Assembly: GCF_022879595.1 (NCBI RefSeq)
Contig: NZ_CP084265.1
Span: forward strand, 1,240,001 to 1,304,000
DNA from: Caballeronia sp. Lep1P3
GTDB taxonomy: Bacteria > Pseudomonadota > Gammaproteobacteria > Burkholderiales > Burkholderiaceae
Direction of reading: 5' to 3'
DNA length: 64,000 bases
In this document: piece by piece, positions 36,553 to 49,731 of the stretch
Numbering within the stretch: the stretch's first letter is position 1
Layout: each line of letters starts with the position of its first letter
Translations under genes and position numbers: made by a program
The notes under the pieces: model-generated
The model's input: the letters and a program-made list of their open reading frames with translations, nothing else
Databases searched by the model: none
What the model was told of the DNA's origin: nothing

Positions 36553-37764
36553 TCAATGGAAGTGGGGCTGCGCCGGTTCGGCGTCTTCGGGCATCTCCGC
36601 ATGGACGATTTCACCGAGCGGGTCGGCATAGAGCGGCACGCCGCAGTCGTCGCAGAACTCGGGTTCGAAGCGGCCGGCGTGCCGGCGCACGTCGGAGACG
36701 CCCGCCTTCTTCAACAGTTCGACGATCTCCTCGACCGGGCCCTCGGCGTCGTCCGCTTCGACTTCTTCTTCCATGCCGACATCGCCGTTCTCCCGCCCAT
36801 AGAGCGGCCACACGACGCCGTAGATCACATCGTTGCTGCCGCGCCGCGTGAAGCCGATGCGGTATTCGTCGATGCGCCGCTCCCCGAAGCCGGCGATGAC
36901 TGCGCGCAAGTCTTGCGGCGCGGTGCCCAGCGTGTCGAACAGATAGCGCACGGCGGTGCGCACGGTATGCGGGCGCACTTGCTCGTCGGCATCTCGACAG
37001 GCGGAATAGTAGGCATCAGGCAGCAAACATTCGAATTCGCATCCGGGCAGGATCGTCGCGAAACTTGCGCCGCCCTGTGCCGCCCATTGCTCGAGGCATT
37101 GGCTGCGCTCGATACGGGCGCCGCTGTCCTCCTCTTGCCAGCGAAAGAGCGCCGTGCCAGCGGGCACGACGGCGACGGCCAGCAGGAAACGCGGGTCCGC
37201 GAGAATCGGCGAGGTTTCCGGCAGGTCCGACAGATTCAGGCGGGGCGTTGCGCCGCCAAGCGCGGTCTGCATCAATTGCTGCGCGAGCCGCGCCGTGTCG
37301 ACGTGATGGCGCGGCAACTGGTCGATGCTGTACAGGTACGGCGCGACGGCGACGCGCGCGCCCGCGGCCAGGACGTGCGCCTGCAGTTGCGTGCGCAGGG
37401 CGTCGACGGTTTCGCTCTTGAGCGTGCCGGAAGGGATCGCATAGCGCGTCCAGGCCAGCACCGGCGCGGCAATGAGGAGCGCTTCGTGCGCGACGCCGTC
37501 GATGTCCATCCTGAACGATTCGCTATGCGTTTCGGCCATGTCGGCCAGCGCACCGTATGCATCGGGATGATTCTGCTGAAGATGATCCAGCGCGGCATCG
37601 AGCGTCGTCTGGTTGCCGTTGCGCACGAGCTTCGCGATGAGCGTGTCGAGGCGGGCTTCCCAGAAGCGGTCTTCGACGCGGCTGCCGGACGCGAAAAGCG
37701 CTAGGGAGAGACTGACGAGTTTGTCCGCGTCGGGAGGGATACGTTTTGCGGTTCGCGAGCGCAT
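36553..37764 (-). CDS. DUF2863 family protein
   Basis: This 403-residue protein matches DUF2863, which I know from Burkholderiaceae and relatives. It begins MRSRTAKRIPPDADKLV, has helical stretches, and carries an acidic block (MEEEVEADDAEGPVEEIVELL) near residue 345. It ends with a CDDC motif (FCDDCGVPLYADPLGE) and HFH. The FCDDC motif in the C-terminal 30 residues could bind metal. The start at 37764 is preferred; the frame is open 68 codons upstream, but those residues look non-coding. Function is unknown. Confidence 0.82.
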   Translation of the reverse strand: MRSRTAKRIPPDADKLVSLSLALFASGSRVEDRFWEARLDTLIAKLVRNGNQTTLDAALDHLQQNHPDAYGALADMAETHSESFRMDIDGVAHEALLIAAPVLAWTRYAIPSGTLKSETVDALRTQLQAHVLAAGARVAVAPYLYSIDQLPRHHVDTARLAQQLMQTALGGATPRLNLSDLPETSPILADPRFLLAVAVVPAGTALFRWQEEDSGARIERSQCLEQWAAQGGASFATILPGCEFECLLPDAYYSACRDADEQVRPHTVRTAVRYLFDTLGTAPQDLRAVIAGFGERRIDEYRIGFTRRGSNDVIYGVVWPLYGRENGDVGMEEEVEADDAEGPVEEIVELLKKAGVSDVRRHAGRFEPEFCDDCGVPLYADPLGEIVHAEMPEDAEPAQPHFH

Positions 37765-38075
37765 ATCAATAGGAGTGTGTTTAGGCGGTGAACCTTTTAT
37801 TGTAGTCGTTCGAGCGCTTGTTCCAGCGCACAGGGTTGGATGTGGCGGCGGGTCGATAGGCCGCAAGGCGAGGGCGCCGCTGCTCGCACCGCTTGCGGAC
37901 ATCGAATTTCTTGCATGCAGCCCCTTGCGGTTCGCGTTCGGAATAACTAGAATTCCGTTCCTTCGCATTCGAACGAACGCGAAGGGAAGCGGGAGTAGCG
38001 GTTTCAGGAAGGTGCTTGAAAAGCGAGGTTGAAAGTTTCAGGCGCAGTCAGCGAGTGAAGAGTTTCAAAAACTTG

Positions 38076-38104
38076 TTGACACCTTCTGAGGCGACGTTCA
38101 TAAT
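38076..38104 (+). promoter_or_regulatory. rRNA operon promoter
   Basis: A consensus TTGACA (38076-38081) and CATAAT (38099-38104) are 17 bases apart, about 268 bases before the 16S gene. This is the expected layout of a strong rrn promoter. I did not locate an UP element or Fis sites with confidence. Confidence 0.8.
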
Positions 38105-38164
38105 CTCGTTTCTCTGCTGCTGATGCAGCGACGCAAGACGGAAAGCAGGACAGTCTTGGCGCAA

Positions 38165-38176
38165 TGCTCTTTAAAA
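38165..38176 (+). promoter_or_regulatory. boxA antitermination element in the rrn leader
   Basis: The sequence TGCTCTTTAAAA differs from the E. coli boxA by one base. It recruits NusB-NusE and protects rRNA transcription from Rho. It lies in the leader about 60 bases after the promoter. Confidence 0.8.
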
Positions 38177-38371
38177 ACTAACAGCCGATAAGTGTGGGCG
38201 CTTGATGGCGAGTGCGGTTTCAGTCTTTCGGGGCTGAGGCGACAAGCAAAAGTAATCAAGAGTCTCACACGAAGTATCAGAGGAAGGTTGATCCGTCTTA
38301 GGATGGATTAATCATCGTCAGTACGTTGAGTGAGCGACCGGTTCTACGGAACCGAAAACAGTAACAGGCAT

Positions 38372-39906
<1,535 letters not shown>

Positions 39907-39971
39907 CTCGAGCTTCGCACACTAAATTAAGCGCTCACGCTTATCGGCTGTGGTTTGAAGAAACAGGCTTT

Positions 39972-40048
39972 GGGTCTGTAGCTCAGTCGGTTAGAGCACC
40001 GTCTTGATAAGGCGGGGGTCGTTGGTTCGAATCCAACCAGACCCACCA
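39972..40048 (+). tRNA. tRNA-Ile, anticodon GAT
   Basis: This 77-base tRNA lies in the 16S-23S spacer. The acceptor stem GGGTCTG pairs with CAGACCC, the anticodon loop CTTGATAAG holds GAT, the T arm GGTTCGAATCC is standard and CCA is encoded. Confidence 0.97.
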
Positions 40049-40066
40049 CGAGTCAAGCAAGACACG

Positions 40067-40142
40067 GGGGGATTAGCTCAGCTGGGAGAGCACCTGCTTT
40101 GCAAGCAGGGGGTCGTCGGTTCGATCCCGTCATCCTCCACCA
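40067..40142 (+). tRNA. tRNA-Ala, anticodon TGC
   Basis: This 76-base tRNA lies 18 bases after tRNA-Ile. The acceptor stem GGGGGAT pairs with ATCCTCC, with one G-T pair; the anticodon loop TTTGCAA holds TGC; CCA is encoded. Confidence 0.97.
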
Positions 40143-40487
40143 AGTCCTCAATGCTTAGGGTTGAGCTCAAGAGAGAGCGAACCTTAAGCATTGGCGATTG
40201 CGAGCCAGTTGATGCTGTAGGTAGTGAAGTAGACCTATCGGCTAAACGTTCTTTAACAATCTGGAAGAAGTAGTAAAGAGAATCTGCGAAAGCACTTAGA
40301 GATGGGTGCGAGTAGGAGATTCAGGGTAGTGATTGTATCAAGTATGAAAAGGTAATCGAAAGATTGCTTTGGAATACGGCACACACGTAGTGTGGGGTTC
40401 ACGTAAGTGCTAAAGCACTAACGCGGACCGACACGCGAATACTCAGCCTATGGCGGGGCGGCTCGATGAGAGACGCACTCGTTATAG
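40143..40487 (+). other. Spacer between tRNA-Ala and 23S rRNA
   Basis: This 345-base transcribed spacer contains a second boxA (GTTCTTTAACAA at 40248-40259) and the 5' half of the processing stalk of 23S rRNA. No gene is present. The boxA keeps antitermination active into 23S. Confidence 0.75.
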
Positions 40488-43369
<2,882 letters not shown>

Positions 43370-43489
43370 ATAACCGGTGTGTCTTAACCTGCGCCGGTTG
43401 AGTAAGCGACTGTGCCCAAACCAGTCACTACCCACTACTTCTTCCCAGATTGGTCGTGGCGCACCCCCGTGCGACGCGACAACCCGTCA

Positions 43490-43605
43490 TGCCTGATGAC
43501 CATAGCGAGTCGGTCCCACCCCTTCCCATCCCGAACAGGACCGTGAAACGACTCCACGCCGATGATAGTGCGGATTCCCGTGTGAAAGTAGGTAATCGTC
43601 AGGCT
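43490..43605 (+). rRNA. rrf: 5S ribosomal RNA
   Basis: The terminal stem pairs TGCCTGATGAC at the start with GTCAGGC at the end. The conserved CCCATCCCGAACAGG and GGTAATCGTCAGG segments are present. It lies 120 bases after 23S in the standard order, and is about 116 bases long. Confidence 0.95.
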
Positions 43606-43611
43606 CCTCAT

Positions 43612-43662
43612 GCTCCAACACAAAAACCCCACCCCACAAAGGTGGGGTTTTTGTGTTGGAGC
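43612..43662 (+). terminator. Terminator of the rRNA operon
   Basis: An unusually long perfect stem of 22 bp (43612-43633 with 43641-43662) encloses a 7-base loop, 7 bases after 5S. The stem itself contains five T-A pairs in a row, which form the T tract. It should stop transcription strongly before the imuA operon. Confidence 0.85.
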
Positions 43663-43762
43663 GGCGGAAATCCTTATCGTCATCTCGCTCTAATTTCACG
43701 CCCTCCGTCTCAAAAGCCGTCCATCACGGCGTTCTCCTGCCCACCCGTCTCATCTCGAAATA

Positions 43763-43778
43763 CTGTATAAATATACAG
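43763..43778 (+). promoter_or_regulatory. LexA box of the imuA-imuB-dnaE2 operon
   Basis: CTGTATAAATATACAG is a CTGT-N8-ACAG palindrome with an AT-only centre, matching the gamma/beta-proteobacterial LexA box. It ends 64 bases before the imuA ATG and no other such box is nearby. It places the cassette under SOS control. Confidence 0.9.
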
Positions 43779-43842
43779 TACAAACAGAGGCCGCCACGCG
43801 TTCACGCGTGAGTGCACCCTGTGGCCGTCAGATGGGGAACTC

Positions 43843-44706
43843 ATGGGCGCCGCACTGTCATTGCTCGATTTCGAACTGACGTCTCACTTGCAGAAGCAGC
43901 TTTGGCAAGGCGAGCACATCAGTGCCTCACATTCGAACGTCGTGTCGAGCGGCTACCGAATGCTCGATCACGTTTTGCCCGGCGCTGGCTGGCTGCCCGG
44001 CAGCGTGACCGAATTGCTGATCGAAGAGAGCGGCGTCGGGGAAATAAGGTTGCTCGCGCGCACGCTCCGGGAACTGACGACGGTTCAAAGCCGCTCCGTC
44101 GTGTTCGTTGCGCCGCCGTGGATGCCGAATTTTGCTGCTTTCCGCGCAATGCACATCGCGCCTCACAAGCTCGTCTGGGTCAAGGCGCCCGAGGATCAGG
44201 TGCCCTGGGCTGCGGAACAGTCGCTGAAGCAGGAAGGCATCGGCGCCGTGTTGATCTGGCTGCCCAAGGCGCGACCTGAGGCCTTGCGACGGCTTCAGGT
44301 CGCGGCCCAGGAGTCGCAGTCGCTGGCGTTTTTATTTCGTCCGCTGAACGCGGCGAAGCAATCCTCGGCGGCGCCGTTGCGCATCGTCTGTAAGCCGATG
44401 CTGCCGGCCACCGCGCAGACGATGAATCGCCGCGAATGGATGCAAGTCGTGATGCTGGAGCTCGACATCATCAAGCGGCGCGGTCCGCTGCTGCAAAAGC
44501 CGTTGCAGTTGCGCTTGCCGCTGCAGATGCCCGCGTTGCCCGAACATGTGCGGCGCGCGAGCCAGCAGAGGAAAGCACGGGAGGTCAAACATGTTGTGGA
44601 TAGCGGTGACATTGCCGCTTTTATCGCTCGAAGCAGTCAGGCCGCCATCGATGCCATCCGCATCGGCAAATTCGATTTTGCCTGGAGCGAGGCCGACGCC
44701 TCATGA
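43843..44706 (+). CDS. imuA: Translesion synthesis-associated protein ImuA
   Basis: ImuA (287 residues) is a RecA-like protein that works with ImuB and DnaE2 in error-prone repair. The start of the RecA-like fold is seen in SGYRMLDHVLPGAGWLPGSVTELL (two parts) and in VVFVAPPWMPNFAAF. A true Walker A motif is not present: the GVGE loop (IEESGVGEIRLL) replaces it, which is common in ImuA. It is the first gene after the LexA box. Its last 116 bases overlap imuB in another frame. Confidence 0.92.
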   Translation: MGAALSLLDFELTSHLQKQLWQGEHISASHSNVVSSGYRMLDHVLPGAGWLPGSVTELLIEESGVGEIRLLARTLRELTTVQSRSVVFVAPPWMPNFAAFRAMHIAPHKLVWVKAPEDQVPWAAEQSLKQEGIGAVLIWLPKARPEALRRLQVAAQESQSLAFLFRPLNAAKQSSAAPLRIVCKPMLPATAQTMNRREWMQVVMLELDIIKRRGPLLQKPLQLRLPLQMPALPEHVRRASQQRKAREVKHVVDSGDIAAFIARSSQAAIDAIRIGKFDFAWSEADAS

Positions 44707-46243
44707 ACACGCGCACGAGACCGATCAGCCGTGTTTCGCGCTCGCCGATCACGCGCGCATCCTGCTGCCGGATCTCATCGCGTATCGGCTGGGCGTGCGT
44801 CCCGGCAGCACGCGCTCGCACGCGTTCGCGCTGGCGCCGCGACTGACCTTGCTATCGGCCGATATCGACGAGGAGCAGCGCGCGCTCGAAGCGGTCGCGC
44901 TGGCATTGCTCGCGTTCACGCCGAAGGTCGTGCTCGCGCACGCGAATACGGTGTTGCTGGAAGTCGGCGCGAGCACGCGGCTTTTCGGCGGATTGCGTGT
45001 GCTGCTGGCAAAAGTGGCATCGACGGTGAAAGGATGCGGCTTCACGTCGCGCATGGGCTGTGCGCCGACCGCGTGGGGCGCGTGGCTGCTCGCGCACGCG
45101 CGCACGCGCCGCGTGGCGCGCCGGGTTCGCATCGTGAAGGAGACGACGCTCGTGCGCGCGCTCGACGCGTTGCCGGTATCGCTCGTGCCATCGGCGCAAT
45201 CGCATGGGAACGCGTTCGAGCAGATCGGCTGCGCGACGCTCGCCGATCTGCGTCGCTTGCCGCGCAAGGGCGTCGCGCGACGATTCGGGCAGGGCATTCT
45301 GCAATGGCTCGCGCAGGCTTACGGGCAGGCGCCCGATCCGCGCGAGGCGTTTTGCGCGCCGGCATCGTTCGAGGCGCGGCTGGAATTGCAGGCGCGCGTC
45401 GAGAGCGCCGAGGCATTGTTGTTCGCGGCGCGCCGGCTCGTGCTGCAACTGGCCGGCTGGCTGAGCGCGCATCACGCGGCAGTGAGCGAATTTTCGCTGC
45501 TGCTCGAACACGAACTGACCGCGCGCCACGCGCCCAAAACCTCGACGCTCAGGATTGCGTGGGCGGTGCCGACGCGCGACGCCGATCACATCCTTTGGCT
45601 GCTGCGCGAAAAGCTGAATCAGGCGACGCTCGTCGCGCCGGTCATCGAGATGAAGTTGCTTGCCGACAAAGTGAGCGAGCACGCGCCGCCATCCGACACG
45701 CTGTTTCCGATGCCGAGTTCCGATAACGATTCGATGGCGCAATTGCTCGAGCGTCTGAGCGCGCGGCTGGGTGCGGAAAACGTCGTGCAACTGGTCGCGC
45801 GGGAGGATCATCGGCCGGAGGCGGCGATGACCGTCGAGCCCTATCAGGCGACGCGCGACAGCAAGCCCGCGCGCGCAAAGAAACAGAAGGCGTCGAAGGA
45901 GCCGCACGTCGAAGAAGCGCACGACGAAGAAGACGAAAAAGAAACCGCAGCCGAAGCCGAAGCCGACGAAGCGCTCCAGCTTCCCGATCGGGCCGTGCCT
46001 TCGCAGCCGCGCCCGTCGTGGATTCTCGAAACGCCGCAGAAGCTGAATCTGCGCAACGAGCGGCCGTTCTATCGCCGACCGCTCAAGCTGATCAGCCGGA
46101 CGGAGCGCATCGAGGCGGGATGGTGGGACGGCAACGGCGTCCAGCGCGATTACTACGTCGCCTCGGACGATCGCGGCCGCATGTTCTGGCTGTATCGCGA
46201 GCGTTTGAGCGGCGACTGGTTCTTGCACGGATTTTTCGGATGA
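44591..46243 (+). CDS. imuB: Inactive Y-family polymerase ImuB
   Basis: ImuB (550 residues) is a Y-family polymerase without catalysis that links DnaE2 to the sliding clamp. The first motif reads MLWIAVTLPLLSLEA, without the Asp that binds metal, and the palm motif usually SIDE is NTVLLEV. A little-finger domain follows (about residues 245-380). Residues about 425-470 are a highly charged Lys/Glu linker. QLPD near residue 462 could be a weak clamp-binding motif. The ATG at 44591 is chosen because GGGAGG lies at 44579-44584. The start is deep inside imuA, so translation is coupled. Confidence 0.9.
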   Translation: MLWIAVTLPLLSLEAVRPPSMPSASANSILPGARPTPHEHAHETDQPCFALADHARILLPDLIAYRLGVRPGSTRSHAFALAPRLTLLSADIDEEQRALEAVALALLAFTPKVVLAHANTVLLEVGASTRLFGGLRVLLAKVASTVKGCGFTSRMGCAPTAWGAWLLAHARTRRVARRVRIVKETTLVRALDALPVSLVPSAQSHGNAFEQIGCATLADLRRLPRKGVARRFGQGILQWLAQAYGQAPDPREAFCAPASFEARLELQARVESAEALLFAARRLVLQLAGWLSAHHAAVSEFSLLLEHELTARHAPKTSTLRIAWAVPTRDADHILWLLREKLNQATLVAPVIEMKLLADKVSEHAPPSDTLFPMPSSDNDSMAQLLERLSARLGAENVVQLVAREDHRPEAAMTVEPYQATRDSKPARAKKQKASKEPHVEEAHDEEDEKETAAEAEADEALQLPDRAVPSQPRPSWILETPQKLNLRNERPFYRRPLKLISRTERIEAGWWDGNGVQRDYYVASDDRGRMFWLYRERLSGDWFLHGFFG

Positions 46244-46250
46244 CGCCGCG

Positions 46251-49200
46251 ATGGACGACCTGAACGACATCATCGGCCTGGGCGGTGAGGACAATGGCAG
46301 CGGCAAAGGCTTCTCCGGCGCGGTGTCCGCATCGACGCTCCTGCCCGGCTACGCCGAACTGCACTGCCTGAGCAATTTCTCGTTCCTGCGCGGCGCGTCG
46401 CATCCGCAGGAACTGGCCGAGGCGGCGCTCGAACACGGCTACACCGCGCTCGCGATCACCGACGAATGTTCGCTTGCGGGCGTCGTTCGCGCGCACGCCG
46501 CAATCAAGCACATCGAGGCGAAAGTGCAGGCCGCGATCGACGCTGCGCGCCTTGCGGGCCAGCCGCTGCCCGACAAGTCCACGTTGAAGCTCATCATCGG
46601 CAGCGAATTGCATCTGACCGATGCCGACGGCGCGCCGTTTTGCACGCTGATCGCGCTCGCCACCGATCGCGAAGGCTACGGCAACCTGTCGGAACTGATT
46701 TCGCTCGCGCGTTCGCGTTCGCCGAAGGGCAACTATCGGATCGGACCGGAAGATTTCACCGATCCCGCCGCATCGTCCGATGCCAGCGACGCCACCGATC
46801 TGCGCGGCGATATCGCGCACCTGAAGCATTTGCCCGGTTGCCTGCTGATTCTCGTGCCGCAGCGCTCGGCGACGCTCGCCGACACGCTCGATCGCGCGCA
46901 CTGGCTCGCGAGTTTCGCGGCGGGCCGGGCGTGGCTCGCGCTCGAACTCTGGCAGGACGGCAGCGACGACGAGCGCCTCGCCTCGTGCCGCGTGATTTCC
47001 GAAGCGAGCGGGCTGCCGCTCGTCGCGGCAAGCGGCGCGCTGATGCACGCACGCTCGCGCAAGCCCTTGCAGGACACGCTGAGCGCCATCCGCCTCGGCC
47101 GGCCGCTTGCGGAATGCGGCTATGCGCTCGAAGCGAATGCGGAGCGGCATCTGCGCACGCGGCTGCGCATCGGCGCGCTTTATCCGAAAGCGGCGATCGC
47201 GGAAACGCTGAAAGTGGCCGCGCGCTGCACGTTCCGGCTCGACGAGCTTCAGTACGAATATCCGGAGGAACTCGTGCCGCCCGGCGAGACGCCCGGGAGT
47301 TATCTGCGCAAGCGCGTGATGGCGGGCGCGAAACTGCGCTGGCCGAATGGATTCGATGCAGAGACGATCGGGCAGATCGACAAGGAACTGGAACTCGTCG
47401 CCGACCTGAAATACGAGAAGTATTTCCTGACGGTCTACGACATCGTCGCGTTCGCGCGCAGCAGGAAGATCCTGTGTCAGGGCCGCGGATCGGCGGCAAA
47501 CTCGGTCATCTGCTTCTGCCTGTTCATCACCGAGCTCGATCCCATCCGGATGGGCCTGCTGGTCGAGCGTTTCATCTCGCGGGCGCGCAACGAGCCGCCG
47601 GACATCGACGTCGATTTCGAGCATCAGCGGCGCGAGGAAGTCATCCAGTACATCTATCGGAAGTACGGGCGGCATCGCGCGTCGCTGGCGGCGTCGGTCA
47701 CGACGTATCACACGCGAAGCGCGCTCAAGGACGTCGGCAAGGCGCTCGGCCTCGATGCGTCGCTGATCGAGCGTATCGGCAAGTCGCAGCAGTGGTGGGA
47801 CGGGCCGTCGGCGGTGGCCGGGTATCTGAAGGAAGCGGGCTTTAGCGAAGACTCGCACATCACGCGGCATCTCATTCGCTTGACGCGCGAGTTGCGCGGA
47901 TTTCCGCGTCACTTGTCGCAGCACGTCGGCGGTTTCGTGATCGCGCGGGAACGTCTGTCGCGGCTCGTGCCGATCGAAAACGCCGCGATGAAGGACCGCT
48001 GCGTGATCCAGTGGGACAAGGACGACATCGACCAGCTCAAGCTCCTGAAAGTCGATGTGCTCGCGCTCGGCATGCTGTCGGCCATCCGCCGCGCGCTCGA
48101 ATTCGTCGCGCTGCGGCGCGGCGTGCCGGACTTCGGCATTTCGCATATCCGGCGCGAGGACAAGGCGGTCTACGAGATGTGCTGCCGCGCGGACACCATC
48201 GGCGTGTTCCAGATCGAGTCGCGCGCGCAGCAGAGCATGCTGCCGCGCTTGCGGCCGCAGACGTACTACGACCTCGTGATCGAAGTGGCGATCGTGCGTC
48301 CCGGCCCGATCCAGGGCGGCATGGTGCATCCGTATCTGCGTCGCAAGCAGGGTCTGGAGGAAGAGGAATATCCGAAGGAGGAACTTCGGCCCGTGCTTGG
48401 CCGCACGCTCGGCGTGCCGATTTTCCAGGAACAGGTGATGAAGCTCGCGATGGTCGCGGCGGGCTATTCGGCGGAAGAAGCCGACCAGTTGCGTCGCGCG
48501 ATGGCCGCCTGGCGACGCGGCAGTCATCTCGAGAAATATCAGGCCGATCTCATGAAGAAGATGCTCGCGCGCGGCTACGAGCACGATTTCGCGGCGCGCG
48601 TGTGCAAGCAGATCGAGGGTTTCGGCGAATACGGGTTTCCCGAAAGCCATTCGGCGAGCTTCGCGCTGCTCGTGTATTTCAGCGCGTGGATCAAGCGCTA
48701 CGAACCGGCGGCGTTTCTCGCCGGCCTTTTGAATAGTCAGCCGCTCGGTTTCTATTCGCCGTCGCAACTCGTGCAGGACGCGCGGCGTCATGGCGTCGAC
48801 GTGTTCGCGCCCGACGTTTCGCTGAGCGACTGGGAATCGGTGCTGGAACTCGCGCCCGGCAAAGGCGAGCGCGTCGTATTCGATCCCGGCCGGGAGGGGC
48901 GGCGCCAGCAGTTCTACGGCACGCCGTTACCGGATCAGGTATTTCGCAAGACCACGCGACGCGGTGCGCGCAAGCTCGCCGCGCGCATCGGGCTGCCGAC
49001 GCGGAAATACGGAGCGGGAGGGCCGGGCGTGCGCATCGGTCTGCAACTCATCAAGGGTTTGCCGCAGGCCGCCGCCGAGCGAATCATGATCGCGCGTGCG
49101 CAAGCGCCTTTCGCCGATGTCGACGATCTCACGCGCCGCGCCGCGCTGTCGCGTCGGGAACTGGAAGCGCTCGCGGCCGGCAACGCGCTCGCGAGCATTG

Positions 49201-49727
49201 CGGGGCATCGGCGTCAGGCGTGGTGGGCGGTGACCGCGCAGCAGCGCGCGCCCGAACTGCTCCGCGACGCCCCGATGACCGAAGCGCCGCTCGAATTGCC
49301 GCAGGCATCGGAAGGCCGCGAGATTGTCGACGACTACGCGAGTCTCGGGCTCACGCTCAACCGCCATCCGCTTGCGCTGCTGCGCGCCAAGCTCTCGGGC
49401 CTGCGCTTTCGGACGGCCGCCAACCTCGCGGAACTCAAAACCGGGCGCATCGTGCGCGCGTGCGGCATCGTGACGGTGCGCCAGCGCCCGGGTACCGCCA
49501 ACGGCACCATCTTCGTCTCGATCGAGGACGAAACCGGCGCGATCAATGTGATCGTGTTTCCGGGGCTCGTCGAGAAACAGCGCAAGGTGCTGCTCGGCGC
49601 GTCGCTGCTCGGCGTTCATGGCGTGTGGCAAAACGAGGGCGACGTGCGCCATCTCGTCGCGCAGCGGCTCGAGGATCACACCGCGCTCCTCGGGCGTCTC
49701 GCTGCGTCGAGCCGCGATTTTCACTGA
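46251..49727 (+). CDS. dnaE2: Error-prone DNA polymerase III alpha-like subunit DnaE2
   Basis: DnaE2 (ImuC, 1158 residues) is the catalytic polymerase of the SOS mutasome. An N-terminal PHP domain begins AELHCLSNFSFLRGASHPQE. The palm has the catalytic acids in PPDIDVDFEHQRREEV (about residue 455) and GRGSAANSVICF just before. A helix-hairpin-helix and an OB domain (GTIFVSIEDETGAINVIVF) end it. It starts 7 bases after imuB. It is longer than the average of about 1050 residues. Its stop is 4 bases from the convergent RmlD-like gene. Confidence 0.95.
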   Translation: MDDLNDIIGLGGEDNGSGKGFSGAVSASTLLPGYAELHCLSNFSFLRGASHPQELAEAALEHGYTALAITDECSLAGVVRAHAAIKHIEAKVQAAIDAARLAGQPLPDKSTLKLIIGSELHLTDADGAPFCTLIALATDREGYGNLSELISLARSRSPKGNYRIGPEDFTDPAASSDASDATDLRGDIAHLKHLPGCLLILVPQRSATLADTLDRAHWLASFAAGRAWLALELWQDGSDDERLASCRVISEASGLPLVAASGALMHARSRKPLQDTLSAIRLGRPLAECGYALEANAERHLRTRLRIGALYPKAAIAETLKVAARCTFRLDELQYEYPEELVPPGETPGSYLRKRVMAGAKLRWPNGFDAETIGQIDKELELVADLKYEKYFLTVYDIVAFARSRKILCQGRGSAANSVICFCLFITELDPIRMGLLVERFISRARNEPPDIDVDFEHQRREEVIQYIYRKYGRHRASLAASVTTYHTRSALKDVGKALGLDASLIERIGKSQQWWDGPSAVAGYLKEAGFSEDSHITRHLIRLTRELRGFPRHLSQHVGGFVIARERLSRLVPIENAAMKDRCVIQWDKDDIDQLKLLKVDVLALGMLSAIRRALEFVALRRGVPDFGISHIRREDKAVYEMCCRADTIGVFQIESRAQQSMLPRLRPQTYYDLVIEVAIVRPGPIQGGMVHPYLRRKQGLEEEEYPKEELRPVLGRTLGVPIFQEQVMKLAMVAAGYSAEEADQLRRAMAAWRRGSHLEKYQADLMKKMLARGYEHDFAARVCKQIEGFGEYGFPESHSASFALLVYFSAWIKRYEPAAFLAGLLNSQPLGFYSPSQLVQDARRHGVDVFAPDVSLSDWESVLELAPGKGERVVFDPGREGRRQQFYGTPLPDQVFRKTTRRGARKLAARIGLPTRKYGAGGPGVRIGLQLIKGLPQAAAERIMIARAQAPFADVDDLTRRAALSRRELEALAAGNALASIAGHRRQAWWAVTAQQRAPELLRDAPMTEAPLELPQASEGREIVDDYASLGLTLNRHPLALLRAKLSGLRFRTAANLAELKTGRIVRACGIVTVRQRPGTANGTIFVSIEDETGAINVIVFPGLVEKQRKVLLGASLLGVHGVWQNEGDVRHLVAQRLEDHTALLGRLAASSRDFH

Positions 49728-49731
49728 GCCA

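Larger units (their letters stand above)
37765..38371 (+). other. Intergenic region and rrn leader
   Basis: No gene is seen in these 607 bases. The first 300 lie between the DUF2863 start and the rrn promoter and probably hold the DUF2863 promoter on the minus strand. The last 270 are the transcribed leader of the rRNA operon with a boxA element. Confidence 0.6.

Noticed and set aside
44546..44590. Earlier start for imuB
   Set aside because: The added residues do not fit the family, and a perfect ribosome site precedes the ATG at 44591.
46092..48791. 899-codon minus-strand open frame opposite imuB and dnaE2
   Set aside because: It spans two well-supported plus-strand genes, has the composition of an antisense shadow and shows no known motif.
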